Shown here: positions 44,742 to 55,382 of the stretch, one piece after another
Layout of the letters: each line of letters begins with the position of its first letter
Position numbering within the stretch: the first letter of the stretch is position 1
Source of the DNA: Sulfurimonas sp.
GTDB lineage: Bacteria; Campylobacterota; Campylobacteria; Campylobacterales; Sulfurimonadaceae
Assembly: GCA_027063505.1 (NCBI GenBank)
Contig: JAMORO010000068.1
Span: 1 to 64,000, forward strand
Reading direction: 5' to 3'
Length of the DNA stretch: 64,000 bases
Program-made: the position numbers and the translations under genes
The notes under the pieces: generated by a model
What the model saw: the letters and a program-made list of their open reading frames with translations, nothing else
Told to the model about the DNA's origin: nothing
Database searches by the model: none

Positions 44742-46001
44742 TTATCTAGGGTCTGTAATGTAACCTGTAATAGCAGAGATAGCAGCAACGGCAGAGTTTG
44801 CTAAGTATACTTTAGATGAGCGACTCCCCATACGACCAACAAAGTTTCTATTTGTTGTAGAGATTGCTACTTCATTGTCTCCAAGTATTCCCATATAACC
44901 ACCAAGACAAGCACCACATGTTGGATTACTCACAACACCACCAGCCTCGACAATAATATCAATATAACCTAAGTGATTCGCTTCACGTAAGATTTTTTGT
45001 GTCCCTGGTGTTACGATAAGACGAACATCTTCATGTACTCTTTTACCTTTTAAAATTTCAGCTGCAACTTTTAAGTCAGCTAAACGTCCATTTGTACATG
45101 AACCGATAAATGCTTGATCTACTTTGATCTTATCTGCCTCAGCCTGAACTACAGAGTGACCATTTGATGGTAAGAAAGGATAAGCGATAACTGGGTCAAG
45201 GTTAGCAACATCAATCTCTATAACTTTTGCATAAACTGCATCTTCATCTGAGTAGTGCTCTTTAGGTTCACGTGCAAGGTTCTTATCTGCTAAAAACTCT
45301 CTCGTGATATCATCTACCGCTACGATTCCAGATTTTGCACCTGCTTCTATAGCCATGTTACACATAGAGAATCTATCATCAATAGTAAGATGTTCTATAG
45401 TTGAACCTGTGAATTCTAAAGTTCTATAAAGTGCACCATCAACACCAATCATACGGATAATCTCTAAAATGATATCTTTTCCTGTTGTATGAAGTCCTGG
45501 TTTTCCCGAGAGAACTACTTTGATAGACTCAGGAACTTTAAACCAGTTGCCTCCGCTTATCATTGCGAATGCTAAGTCTGTTGAACCCATACCTGTTGAG
45601 AATGCTCCAAGAGCACCGTGTGTACATGTATGTGAATCTGCTCCGATGATTACATCACCAGGAACAACAAGTCCTTTTTCTGGTAAAAGAGCATGCTCTA
45701 TCCCCATATCTTTTTCATCAAAAAAGTTTTTAAGTTTATGTTTTTTTGCAAAGTCACGACTAATTCTTGCTTGATTTGCTGATGCAATATCTTTTGCAGG
45801 AATAAAGTGATCAAGTACGATAGAGAAACCATCTGGATTTGCGAGTTTCTCTGCACCACTAAGGTTAAATGCTGAGATAGAGATAGGAGTTGTAATATCG
45901 TTTCCGATAACCATGTCGATGTTTGAGCGGATGATTTCACCAGCGAAAACTTCGCGGCCTACATGCTCTGAAAATATTTTTTCTGTAATAGTTTGAGCCA
46001 T
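44742..46001 (-). CDS. leuC: 3-isopropylmalate dehydratase large subunit
   Basis: LeuC with LeuD isomerises isopropylmalate in leucine synthesis. The 419-residue protein is the shorter LeuC/HacA type and has the aconitase-family 4Fe-4S cysteines in IGSCTNGR and in PTCGACLGG (Cys362, Cys365), and the GADSHTCTHGALGAFSTG motif. leuD is not adjacent. A related homoaconitase role is possible for this subtype, but leucine synthesis is the simplest reading. Confidence 0.93.
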   Translation of the reverse strand: MAQTITEKIFSEHVGREVFAGEIIRSNIDMVIGNDITTPISISAFNLSGAEKLANPDGFSIVLDHFIPAKDIASANQARISRDFAKKHKLKNFFDEKDMGIEHALLPEKGLVVPGDVIIGADSHTCTHGALGAFSTGMGSTDLAFAMISGGNWFKVPESIKVVLSGKPGLHTTGKDIILEIIRMIGVDGALYRTLEFTGSTIEHLTIDDRFSMCNMAIEAGAKSGIVAVDDITREFLADKNLAREPKEHYSDEDAVYAKVIEIDVANLDPVIAYPFLPSNGHSVVQAEADKIKVDQAFIGSCTNGRLADLKVAAEILKGKRVHEDVRLIVTPGTQKILREANHLGYIDIIVEAGGVVSNPTCGACLGGYMGILGDNEVAISTTNRNFVGRMGSRSSKVYLANSAVAAISAITGYITDPR

Positions 46002-46052
46002 AAAATGAACCTCTTATAAGTATATTAATTGCGTGATTATAGCGTAAGAGGT

Positions 46053-46727
46053 TTAATCTAGCTTTTTAATTCTGTTTTGAATGTAGTGTGCAACTGATTT
46101 TAACTCGATGTCATTATATCTTTTACCCCATGCAGGCATATCTGCTTTATCTGTGCCCCAAAATTTCCCGCCATATTTAGCAAATAGAAAAATTTGATTT
46201 TCATTAAGAAGTGTTCTTGTGAGATTGTAAGGATAAATAAAAGCATGTCGCCCTTGTGAGTTTTTGGTATATTCACTGACTGCATCACCTTTGATTCCAT
46301 GACATAGAGCACACGATTTTTTGAAGATCTTTTCACCAACTAGCATACGGTTTTGAAGCTCTTGTGTTGAAAGTGGGGTACTTTGTGAGAGAAGATCTCT
46401 TGTTTTTATCTCTATGTTTTTATTAAAAGTTTGGCTGACATAGTGTGCAAGAGAGTAAATCTGTTTATCACTAAGTAGATACTTAAAGGCAGGCATAATA
46501 TCGGAGTGTGCACCCCAGAAGTGTGCCCCCTCTTTAATGATGGCAAAGGACTGCTTTTGATTTAAAATAGTACGATCTAGTTTTCTTGGTTTTACAAGTA
46601 ATTTTATCTCTTGATTTGTTTCACCTGAATCAGAGTGACAGCTGATACAAGCTTTTTTGTAGAGCTCTTCTGCCTCTGATGAGAGAAGAAGAACAGAACT
46701 TATCCAAAAAATTAAAAGATATCTCAT
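46053..46727 (-). CDS. Periplasmic di-haem cytochrome c
   Basis: This 224-residue protein has a signal peptide (to about residue 18) and two class-I cytochrome c domains, each with a CxxCH: CISCHSD (Cys27) and CALCHGI. Both domains have a similar W.. and MP.. end (HSDIMPAF and KADMPAW), where the Met is likely the axial ligand. So the protein is an internal duplication. It is the last gene of a run with cupredoxin and peroxidase and probably exchanges electrons with them. Confidence 0.88.
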   Translation of the reverse strand: MRYLLIFWISSVLLLSSEAEELYKKACISCHSDSGETNQEIKLLVKPRKLDRTILNQKQSFAIIKEGAHFWGAHSDIMPAFKYLLSDKQIYSLAHYVSQTFNKNIEIKTRDLLSQSTPLSTQELQNRMLVGEKIFKKSCALCHGIKGDAVSEYTKNSQGRHAFIYPYNLTRTLLNENQIFLFAKYGGKFWGTDKADMPAWGKRYNDIELKSVAHYIQNRIKKLD

Positions 46728-46733
46728 ATCTAT

Positions 46734-47042
46734 TTATTTTGTAACTTTAACTTTAATAAGCATGTTAGGATGAATAGCACACTCAATGTTAAACTCCCCT
46801 TCCTTTTTTATTTTTACAGATTTTGTAGTTCCTGTAGCTTGCATACCGATGTCAAACTCATTATCTTCATCATCAGTATAAGCATTGTGAGAGAAGGGAT
46901 CTGAGTTTTTAAAGGTGATGGTATCTCCTACTTTTACATTAAGTGTGCCTGGTATAAATGTTTTATCTTTTTGGTCAACAATTATCTCTCTTGCGAAGAG
47001 TGAACCTGTGAGTGTTAAGAGTAGTAAAATTACTGTTTTCAT
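46734..47042 (-). CDS. Cupredoxin (plastocyanin/amicyanin-like)
   Basis: This 102-residue protein has a signal peptide (to about residue 17) and a type-1 copper fold. The ligand set is visible: His in DPFSHNAYTD, then Cys, His and Met in ECAIHPNMLIKV. It is a small soluble electron carrier. The gene lies 6 bases from the di-haem cytochrome and 11 bases from the peroxidase, so the three probably form one electron-transfer chain in the periplasm. Confidence 0.9.
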   Translation of the reverse strand: MKTVILLLLTLTGSLFAREIIVDQKDKTFIPGTLNVKVGDTITFKNSDPFSHNAYTDDEDNEFDIGMQATGTTKSVKIKKEGEFNIECAIHPNMLIKVKVTK

Positions 47043-47053
47043 ATCTATCCTTT

Positions 47054-48070
47054 TTATTGTGGAAATTTTTTTGGAATAATTATATCTAAGTCTGGACCAG
47101 TTAATGTTTTTGTAAATGAGACAATTTGGTCAATCTCTTGTTCGTTGAGTTCTCTATCTTTCATTGATGTAGATTTATTCTTTACATCCATTTCGTAACG
47201 GCCGCCAGAAGCACAGAGTGCAGTTGCTTCTTTAAGTGTTTGAACACTTCCATCATGAAAGTATGGATAAGACTTTGTTACATCTCTTAAGGTTGGTGTT
47301 TTCATTACACCATACCAAGCGGCACGTTTTTTGACATTATAACGGCCAAGCTCTTTGCCCTGCAGCTCTCCATCATTAAGACCAATATTATGAAAACTTC
47401 CATCTGTAAAGTTAAAACCATCATGACAATCAGTACAGTGTGCCTTATTTTTAAAGAGTTCAAACCCCTTAATAGCATTAGGACTCATAGCCTTTTTATC
47501 ACCCTTTATATATCTATCAAAAGGAGACTCTGTCGAAACAATCGTTCTCTCAAAACTAGCGATAGCTTTTGCTAAAGACTCTTTTGTTAGACCCTCATTT
47601 GGATATGCAATTTTGAAAAGTTTTACATAACCGCTAATAGCGTTTAACTTAGGAATGAGAGTTGAGAGTGGCATATTCATCTCAATATCTGCTTCTAGTG
47701 GTCCAAGTGCTTGTTCTTCTAATGTTTTGACTCTTCCATCCCAAAACTGTCTGTTCTGATAAGCAACATTGAGTAGTGTAGGAGAGTTTCGTGGACCTCG
47801 TTTTTTCTTAAACCCTAAAGCCTTTGTAACAGGAACTAAGTCTGTCCAACCTCGTTTTGGATGATGGCAAGTAGCACAGGAGATAGTGTTGTCACGAGAG
47901 AGACGCACATCAAAGAAGAGAAGTTTCCCAAGTTCAATACGCTCTTGTGTAAGTAGGTTGTCTTGAGGCACTGGAACAGTAGTAGGACGTAGCCACTTTT
48001 GTATCTCAGATGCAGACAATGAGCTGACACTCAGTATGAAAAATAGAAAAATTAATAAAAACTGTTTCAT
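47054..48070 (-). CDS. Di-haem cytochrome c peroxidase (CcpA/MauG family)
   Basis: This 338-residue protein has a signal peptide and two haem sites: CATCHHPKRGWTD in the N-terminal domain and CTDCHDGFNFTDG in the C-terminal domain. It has the family blocks GPRNSPTLLNVAYQNRQFWD, PLEADIEMNMP and PTLRDVTKSYPYFHDG. It reduces hydrogen peroxide with electrons from a cytochrome or cupredoxin, both encoded next to it. MauG-like oxidation of a protein partner is an alternative. Confidence 0.92.
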   Translation of the reverse strand: MKQFLLIFLFFILSVSSLSASEIQKWLRPTTVPVPQDNLLTQERIELGKLLFFDVRLSRDNTISCATCHHPKRGWTDLVPVTKALGFKKKRGPRNSPTLLNVAYQNRQFWDGRVKTLEEQALGPLEADIEMNMPLSTLIPKLNAISGYVKLFKIAYPNEGLTKESLAKAIASFERTIVSTESPFDRYIKGDKKAMSPNAIKGFELFKNKAHCTDCHDGFNFTDGSFHNIGLNDGELQGKELGRYNVKKRAAWYGVMKTPTLRDVTKSYPYFHDGSVQTLKEATALCASGGRYEMDVKNKSTSMKDRELNEQEIDQIVSFTKTLTGPDLDIIIPKKFPQ

Positions 48071-48079
48071 AAATATTCC

Positions 48080-48583
48080 CTAAATAGTGTACTTAAGCGC
48101 TTTTTTTGTAAACTCTGTAGAGCAGAAAAACATTGCTATAAAGATAGGATTTAATTTTACCTCGTCATCACTAACCATATCAAATACTTTAAAGTTAAAT
48201 CCAGCACCATCATTTTGATTCTGTGGTGTTACAGTAAATTCGATAGGAGAGAGCGTTCTAATAACATTTAAAATAAGTTTTCTTTTTTTCTGATTTGGCT
48301 CACTTAAAATGTTGAAATCTGGCTCTTCAGCACTTCTGTGAACTGCAAGAATCGTCTCTATTACATCTACTTTATCCTGAAAAACAACTTTGTTCCATTT
48401 GATGATAGTATTGTTTGAAGAGATTTGACATGCTTTAAAAGAGAGTGGACTTGGTTTTTTACTTCGCATCGCCTCTATAAGTGCTAAAAGAAAGTTTGTT
48501 CCACCAACATTTTCAGCTGCTTTTGTCATAAAAAGATGGACAAGGGCCTTAGTATCTTCATTTTGTTTATTAAAATTACACAT
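48080..48583 (-). CDS. Protein of unknown function
   Basis: This 167-residue protein lacks a signal peptide and membrane segment. It has several scattered Cys and a mixed alpha/beta look (HLFMTKAAENVGGTNFLLAL, FDMVSDDEVKLNPIFIAMFF). It starts one base from the stop of the diguanylate cyclase gene and lies 9 bases before the peroxidase gene, so it is in the same operon. It might be a response element for the cyclase, but nothing in the sequence shows it. Confidence 0.55.
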   Translation of the reverse strand: MCNFNKQNEDTKALVHLFMTKAAENVGGTNFLLALIEAMRSKKPSPLSFKACQISSNNTIIKWNKVVFQDKVDVIETILAVHRSAEEPDFNILSEPNQKKRKLILNVIRTLSPIEFTVTPQNQNDGAGFNFKVFDMVSDDEVKLNPIFIAMFFCSTEFTKKALKYTI

Positions 48584-50143
48584 TTATTTTTTTTCCTCTT
48601 TGGTATATAGGGTTACCTGATTTTTACCGTTTAGTTTTGATTTGTACATCATATTATCTGCATATTTTACAAGGTCTATAGTCTTTCTTGCATGATCAGG
48701 ATAAATAGATATTCCAATACTTGCACCTATGTGTACAACTTTGTGATTTACAATTATATCTTTATTTAGCTCATTAATGATTACTTGAGCTACTTTTTCT
48801 GCTTCTTGGATATTTTTAATGTCTGGTAGAATAACTGTAAACTCATCTCCTGAGAGGCGAGAGGCAATATCTGTTTTTCGAATAGAACTTGTTAAAATAT
48901 TAGCAACTTTTTTCAGGAGTTCGTCTCCTGCTTGATGTCCGTAGGTATCGTTAATAGCCTTAAATCCATCAAGATCTATAAACATAAGTGCTACACGGTA
49001 ATTATATCGAAAAGCACGGTTGAGCTCATTTTGAAATTCAATGTTAAAGAGAGTTCTATTTGGTAGTTTTGTAAGTGTGTCATAGAGTGCAAGGTTTTTG
49101 AGCTTTTCACGGTTTAAGATAACATAGATAGAGAAAAAATAGAGAAGTATAAAGACTGTAAGAAAGAGAATTTTTAAATAGTTATGTTCTATCTCTATAT
49201 TACTGAGGTAATCAGACTCTGTATAGGTTACAATATATGCTGCATTCCTATTATTTTGTACCCCTTTAAGTGGTAGAAATGTCAAGATAATATTTTGATA
49301 GTTATAAATAATGGCAATTGAGAAGGGTTTCTCTTCCTTAATTTTTTGTTGTATTTTGTACCTTAGCTCTGGTGTTGCTATCTTATCGTAGAGCAGTTGA
49401 TCATTTATCCGTTTATGTGTGATACTCTCTATATAGTACTCTGTACTCTCCCAACTATTTTGATAATTAATAAGATAATTCTCCTCTATAATAGTATTTT
49501 TGGCAATGTTCTTAGATACTAAAATATGGGCATCATATACAAATTCATCTGTAATGTTTTTAAGAATATAAGCAGTGGAGAATCCTATCTCTACACTTCC
49601 TAGATGCTCTCCCTCTGCTGTTATAAGTGGATAGACAAAGCGTAATCCAACCATAAACTTACATGCTTCAAAAGCATTCTGCTCTTGGAGTGTTCTATTG
49701 GCTAGAACAACAGATGGTTCTATTTTACTAAGATCATCTCCAAACTCTGTAGGTTTATACATTCTTAAGAAGCTTTTATTATCTGGTGTGTGAAAATGTA
49801 TTTGGGAGATTCCCATATGTTTGAGTCGTTTATAGTTTCGTTTGAGCAGATTGTAGGCTTTCTCTCTTGCCGCTCTTTTTCCTATTTCATCTGAATCTTT
49901 GGCTTTTTTTAGTGTATCCATAAGTTTATGATTATGTGTGTACATAGTATGAATATCATCAGACATAATCTTTAAGTATCTGAAAACTGATTTGTACTTT
50001 ACATGAAGAATCTCACTCTGAACAGTAAGGTAATACTCTTTTTTATCAGTAATCAATTTATCGATCAGAAGTGATCCCACAAAAAGAAGCAGTGAAAAAA
50101 TAATAGTAAGTAAAATAAGTTTATCTTTTTTATTATTGAGCAT
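48584..50143 (-). CDS. Membrane diguanylate cyclase with periplasmic sensor
   Basis: This 519-residue protein has a membrane segment near residues 10-27, a periplasmic region of about 290 residues (dCache-like, with FLRMYKPTEFGDDLSK and VYPLITAEGEHLGSVEIGF), a second membrane segment near 325-345, and a GGDEF domain. The active site reads SGDEF (431-435), a variant still found in active cyclases, and an inhibitory site RKTD lies at 422-425, so c-di-GMP feedback is likely. Expressed with the peroxidase and cytochrome genes, it may sense a redox-related ligand. Confidence 0.88.
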   Translation of the reverse strand: MLNNKKDKLILLTIIFSLLLFVGSLLIDKLITDKKEYYLTVQSEILHVKYKSVFRYLKIMSDDIHTMYTHNHKLMDTLKKAKDSDEIGKRAAREKAYNLLKRNYKRLKHMGISQIHFHTPDNKSFLRMYKPTEFGDDLSKIEPSVVLANRTLQEQNAFEACKFMVGLRFVYPLITAEGEHLGSVEIGFSTAYILKNITDEFVYDAHILVSKNIAKNTIIEENYLINYQNSWESTEYYIESITHKRINDQLLYDKIATPELRYKIQQKIKEEKPFSIAIIYNYQNIILTFLPLKGVQNNRNAAYIVTYTESDYLSNIEIEHNYLKILFLTVFILLYFFSIYVILNREKLKNLALYDTLTKLPNRTLFNIEFQNELNRAFRYNYRVALMFIDLDGFKAINDTYGHQAGDELLKKVANILTSSIRKTDIASRLSGDEFTVILPDIKNIQEAEKVAQVIINELNKDIIVNHKVVHIGASIGISIYPDHARKTIDLVKYADNMMYKSKLNGKNQVTLYTKEEKK

Positions 50144-50269
50144 TAGACTCCAGTAAAAGTTATCTTATCTATATTATACATCACTCAATGCTGTTTTAAT
50201 TCTTAAAGCATATATGAACTTAAATTTCCTTAAGCGAATCATAATCACAAAGCTATTATGATGTCGTAA

Positions 50270-51547
<1,278 letters not shown>

Positions 51548-51590
51548 ATAGAAAATTAAACAAATTTAAAAGTAAAAAAAAGGAAAACAG

Positions 51591-52571
51591 ATGGCAAAAG
51601 CAGACATATTAGGCGACTCTCTTTGGGACGCATACTCTGATAAAGTAACAACTCTTATGAATAACCCTCAACATCAAGGGGAACTTTTCCAAGGAGAAGT
51701 TGAAAAACGTGGTAACAAGCTTATTGTTGCTGATTTTGGTGCAGAGTCTTGTGGTGATGCAGTGCGTTTATACTGGGAGATTGACCCAGCGACAGACACT
51801 ATTGTAAACTCAAAATTTAAATCTTTTGGTTGTGGTACTGCTATCGCATCATCTGACGTAATGACTGAACTTTGTATCGGTAAAACAGTACAAGAGGCTG
51901 TTAAAATTACAAACATTGATGTTGAGTTAGCACTTCGTGATACTCCAGATGTTCCAGCTGTGCCACCTCAAAAAATGCACTGTTCAGTAATGGCTTATGA
52001 TGTTATCAAAAAAGCTGCAGGTCTTTACATGGGTGTTGATGCTGAGAGTTTTGAAGAGGAGATTATCGTATGTGAGTGTGCTCGTGTATCTCTAAACACT
52101 CTTAAAGAGGTTATTAAACTTAATGATCTTCATACTATTGAAGAGATTACTGACTACACAAAAGCGGGTGGTTTTTGTAAGTCTTGTATCAAACCAGGTG
52201 GACATGAAGCTCGTGAGTGGTACTTAGTAGATATCTTAGCTGACACTCGTAAAGAGATGGATGAAGAGAAGATGAAAGCTGCTGCTGATGCTCAGGCTGC
52301 AGGTGGTGGTAACTTTGAAGAGATGACTCTTGTACAACAGATCAAAGCTGTTGATGCTATCATCGATGAGAATGTACGTCAGTTCTTAATCATGGATGGT
52401 GGTGATATGGAGATTATCGACATCAAGAAAAATGATGGATATATTGATATTTATATTCGTTACCTTGGTGCTTGTAACGGTTGTGCTTCAAGTGCAACTG
52501 GTACACTCTATGCGATAGAGTCTACTCTTAAAGAGAAACTCTCAAGCAATATTCGTGTTTTACCTATCTAG
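51591..52571 (+). CDS. nifU: Fe-S cluster scaffold NifU
   Basis: NifU builds Fe-S clusters with NifS. The 326-residue protein has all three modules: an IscU-type domain with Cys54, Cys81 and Cys131; a central 2Fe-2S ferredoxin-like domain with Cys161, Cys163, Cys196 and Cys199; and a C-terminal Nfu domain with Cys295 and Cys298 (GACNGCAS). It follows nifS after 43 bases with an AAGGAAA site and ends at a long hairpin. Confidence 0.96.
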   Translation: MAKADILGDSLWDAYSDKVTTLMNNPQHQGELFQGEVEKRGNKLIVADFGAESCGDAVRLYWEIDPATDTIVNSKFKSFGCGTAIASSDVMTELCIGKTVQEAVKITNIDVELALRDTPDVPAVPPQKMHCSVMAYDVIKKAAGLYMGVDAESFEEEIIVCECARVSLNTLKEVIKLNDLHTIEEITDYTKAGGFCKSCIKPGGHEAREWYLVDILADTRKEMDEEKMKAAADAQAAGGGNFEEMTLVQQIKAVDAIIDENVRQFLIMDGGDMEIIDIKKNDGYIDIYIRYLGACNGCASSATGTLYAIESTLKEKLSSNIRVLPI

Positions 52572-52590
52572 TCTCATAGTAGCTAGTTTC

Positions 52591-52623
52591 TCTAGACTAA
52601 AAGTATAATACTTTTAGTCTAGA
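52591..52623. terminator. 15-base perfect hairpin between nifU and the chemoreceptor gene
   Basis: TCTAGACTAAAAGTA at 52591-52605 pairs with TACTTTTAGTCTAGA at 52609-52623 around TAA. The genes converge here, so it probably stops transcription from both sides, though neither side has a long T-run. Confidence 0.6.
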
Positions 52624-52707
52624 TGCTCTCTTTATCCACAACTAAAACACCTATATGTGAACTGTTTATAAGTTGATTTGTCCAGTGTATATTTTTTTCA
52701 TAAATCT

Positions 52708-53826
52708 TTAGTTAGCATGTCTTATTGATTTTTCTTCTTCTAACATACTATTTAAAGTACTTATAACCTCTATAGACGCTTTTTCAGCTGCACCAAAATA
52801 AGTCATAACATTTTTGGAGTGCTCTGTACAAGTACCTTCTTGTACACATTTTACTGCTTTTTGAATGTTTTTATGTACTTCTTTGTGGGGTGCTGCCATT
52901 TTATTATAACTCGGAACCTTTCCAAATTTTTCTTTTCCATTACCTTCTAAATACCATTTGCCAAGTCTACATTCACTATCTGTTGCAAAATTCCCCGTTA
53001 CTTCTCCTGTAAAAACTGTTTTATATCCATTTGCTTTAAATAGTAGATGGTCAAGTTTACTTAGAACCATAAAAACAGCATAGGTAATATCTTTGTTCTC
53101 TTGGGAAATAATTTGAGAATTACTCGAGAGGAGAGACATCTGTTCTTGAAAAATATCCATCTGTTTATTTGATTGATTAGATAACTCCTCCATTGCTTGA
53201 GAGTGTTCATGAACTTCTTGAGTGTTTTGTTTTAGGGATGAAACGGATATTTCCACTTCACTTGTTGCTTTTTGTGTTCGTTCGGCAAGCTTACGTACTT
53301 CATCTGCAACAACTGCAAAACCACGACCATGTTCCCCTGCACGTGCTGCTTCTATAGCTGCATTAAGTGCTAAAAGGTTTGTTTGGTCTGAAATATCTTT
53401 GATAAGGGTAATAACATCAGTAATACTATCAACATTAGAGTTAAGAGTATTTACCTGTTCATAAGTACTGGTAATATGCTCTAAAAGAGAACTCATAGTT
53501 CCTGATAGTGTTACGATTTCAGATGAACACACCATAGTATGTTTATTGTTTTCACTATTTCTTACATCTACATCTTTTAAAGCTTGAAGATTGTTCTCTA
53601 AATCCTTTTGAATTATAGTGAGATCTCTATCGCATCCATCTGTTAAAGCATGAGTTAACGACTTAATAAGTTCGTTCATAGTTTTGTTAGATTCTGCATA
53701 TCGAGCTTGCTTTTCTAACTCACCTTTTTGTTCTTCTATCAGTTGTATCTGCTCTTTTAGAGTAACAATTTCTCTCTTTTGAGCATCTAATTCATCTTTG
53801 AGCTTTGTATCGTTCGAAAAAAACAT
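52708..53826 (-). CDS. Soluble chemoreceptor with zinc-binding CZB domain
   Basis: This 372-residue methyl-accepting chemotaxis-type protein has no membrane segment. The N-terminal 45 residues are a coiled coil, and the signalling hairpin is at about 140-190 ([20 protein letters not shown]). The C-terminal CZB domain has the zinc ligands His260, Cys286, His314 and His318 ([24 protein letters not shown]). The layout is that of TlpD of Helicobacter, which senses oxidative stress or redox through zinc. It is probably cytosolic and joins the polar chemoreceptor array. Confidence 0.9.
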   Translation of the reverse strand: MFFSNDTKLKDELDAQKREIVTLKEQIQLIEEQKGELEKQARYAESNKTMNELIKSLTHALTDGCDRDLTIIQKDLENNLQALKDVDVRNSENNKHTMVCSSEIVTLSGTMSSLLEHITSTYEQVNTLNSNVDSITDVITLIKDISDQTNLLALNAAIEAARAGEHGRGFAVVADEVRKLAERTQKATSEVEISVSSLKQNTQEVHEHSQAMEELSNQSNKQMDIFQEQMSLLSSNSQIISQENKDITYAVFMVLSKLDHLLFKANGYKTVFTGEVTGNFATDSECRLGKWYLEGNGKEKFGKVPSYNKMAAPHKEVHKNIQKAVKCVQEGTCTEHSKNVMTYFGAAEKASIEVISTLNSMLEEEKSIRHAN

Positions 53827-53912
53827 TTACTTCCTTTTGTCCAAGCATGTTTAATAGTAACTTAATTATAAACAATAGAGGAAAGTTTATAGTTTTTTGA
53901 TAGAATGATGTC

Positions 53913-54506
53913 ATGAAAAAAGTATATTACTCTGAGATTACTGATGCTCTTGTATCTGATGGATATATTGTTGTGAAAAATGCTTTTAGTGAAGCATACT
54001 GTAAAAATTTATTGGATTTAGCTCTTGATGAATCAGAGTATAAAAAAGCGGGTATTTCAAGTAGTGAAAAACTTCATATAGACTCTACAAAGCGTCGTGA
54101 TAAAACGCTATGGATAGATGAAGATGGAGCAACCTTAAGTGAGTACTTATCCTTTTGTAGAGGACTTCAAGAGTATTTAAACCGCTCACTCTATCTTGGA
54201 CTCTCCTACTACGAGGCACATTTTGCTATCTATGAAGAGGGTGATTTCTATGAGAAACATTTGGATGCTTTTAAGGGGAGTAAAAACAGAGTTGTAACTA
54301 CAGTTTTGTATCTAAATGAAGGGTGGAGTGAAGAGGATGGTGGTGCACTTATAGTTTATGATGAAGATGATAAAAAGATAAAAAAAGTAGTGCCAAACAT
54401 GGGAACTCTAGTCGTTTTTCTAAGTGATAAATTTCCACATGAAGTCCTCCCTACAAATAAAAAACGCCACTCTATTGCAGGGTGGTTTCGGGTAGATAAG
54501 AGATGA
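53913..54506 (+). CDS. 2OG-Fe(II) oxygenase
   Basis: This 197-residue protein has the dioxygenase fold with the iron triad His116, Asp118 (YEKHLDAF) and His176 (KFPHEVLP), and the 2-oxoglutarate-binding Arg185 (KRHSIAGWFR). It resembles the prolyl-4-hydroxylase/SM-20 group, for which ribosomal-protein or small-molecule substrates are known. The stop overlaps the next start (ATGA). The substrate is unknown. Confidence 0.8.
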   Translation: MKKVYYSEITDALVSDGYIVVKNAFSEAYCKNLLDLALDESEYKKAGISSSEKLHIDSTKRRDKTLWIDEDGATLSEYLSFCRGLQEYLNRSLYLGLSYYEAHFAIYEEGDFYEKHLDAFKGSKNRVVTTVLYLNEGWSEEDGGALIVYDEDDKKIKKVVPNMGTLVVFLSDKFPHEVLPTNKKRHSIAGWFRVDKR

Positions 54507-55381
54507 AAGATATAAATTATTTAGCACTTGGTGGTACTCTTTTTATCCCTGCTTCTCATAGCTCTTTAAACGCTATTGTTAATGAGCAGAAGTATAGTGG
54601 GCTTAAGAGTGTGGTGATTGACTTTGAAGATGGACTGGAGAGTAAAGTGTTTGAAAACGCTATGAATACTTTAGATAGCGTTTTAAAAAACATCTCAACT
54701 CTCTCTCCTTATGTTTTTCTTCGGGCAAGAGATAGTGAACACTTAGAAGAGCTTCTACTTTTAGACTCTATCTCTACTGTTACTGGTTTTGTGTTAGCAA
54801 AGTTCTCTTTACTTAATGCAGATACTTACTTAGCATTACTACAAGATAAAGAGTTCTATATGATGCCGAGTATAGAGGGGTCTGAGCTTTTTAATCATCA
54901 AGAGCTACAGGAACTTAAAGAGAAGATACTCACTAACAAACAGAATGTTTTGTTAGTTCGTTTTGGACTTGAAGATATGTTACGACAGCTTGGAATGCGC
55001 CGAAAATGTGATGAGTCCATTTTTGACTTTAGTAGTACCTCTGTTGTAGTTGGTAACTTTATAGCCACTTTTAAGAGTGCTGGATTTGGAGTGAGTGGTG
55101 GTGTTTATCCCTGTTTTAAAGATAGAGAAGGGTTTACTCATGATGTGCAGAGAGATCTCAAAGAGGGGCTTTTTTCTAAGACTATTATACACCCAAGTCA
55201 AATTGAGATTATTAATAGTCTTTATTGTGTTACTAAAGAGGAGTTCGATGAAGCTACAGATATCCTCTCTGCAACATCTACTCTCTTTGCACAAAATGAT
55301 AAAATGGCTGAGGTAATTACGATGGAGCCTCATTCAGAGATGATTTTACAAAGAGCGAGTCTCTATGGAGTAAAGGATTAA
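54503..55381 (+). CDS. CitE-like HpcH/HpaI-family lyase
   Basis: This 292-residue protein has the TIM-barrel pattern of the CitE/malyl-CoA lyase group: LFIPASHSSLNAIVNEQ at the start, VIDFEDGLES with the Mg-binding acidic residues, VFLRARDS with the substrate Arg, PSIEGSEL and TIIHPSQIEIIN near the end. These enzymes split or join acyl-CoA or hydroxy-acids. It starts inside the oxygenase stop (ATGA) and is followed by the antiporter gene 1 base later. No other citrate lyase subunit is seen. Confidence 0.75.
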   Translation: MKDINYLALGGTLFIPASHSSLNAIVNEQKYSGLKSVVIDFEDGLESKVFENAMNTLDSVLKNISTLSPYVFLRARDSEHLEELLLLDSISTVTGFVLAKFSLLNADTYLALLQDKEFYMMPSIEGSELFNHQELQELKEKILTNKQNVLLVRFGLEDMLRQLGMRRKCDESIFDFSSTSVVVGNFIATFKSAGFGVSGGVYPCFKDREGFTHDVQRDLKEGLFSKTIIHPSQIEIINSLYCVTKEEFDEATDILSATSTLFAQNDKMAEVITMEPHSEMILQRASLYGVKD

Positions 55382-55382
55382 C

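Noticed and set aside
54980-55333. 117-residue minus-strand frame inside the CitE-like gene
   Set aside because: No ribosome binding site, no domain, and complete overlap with a well-supported gene.
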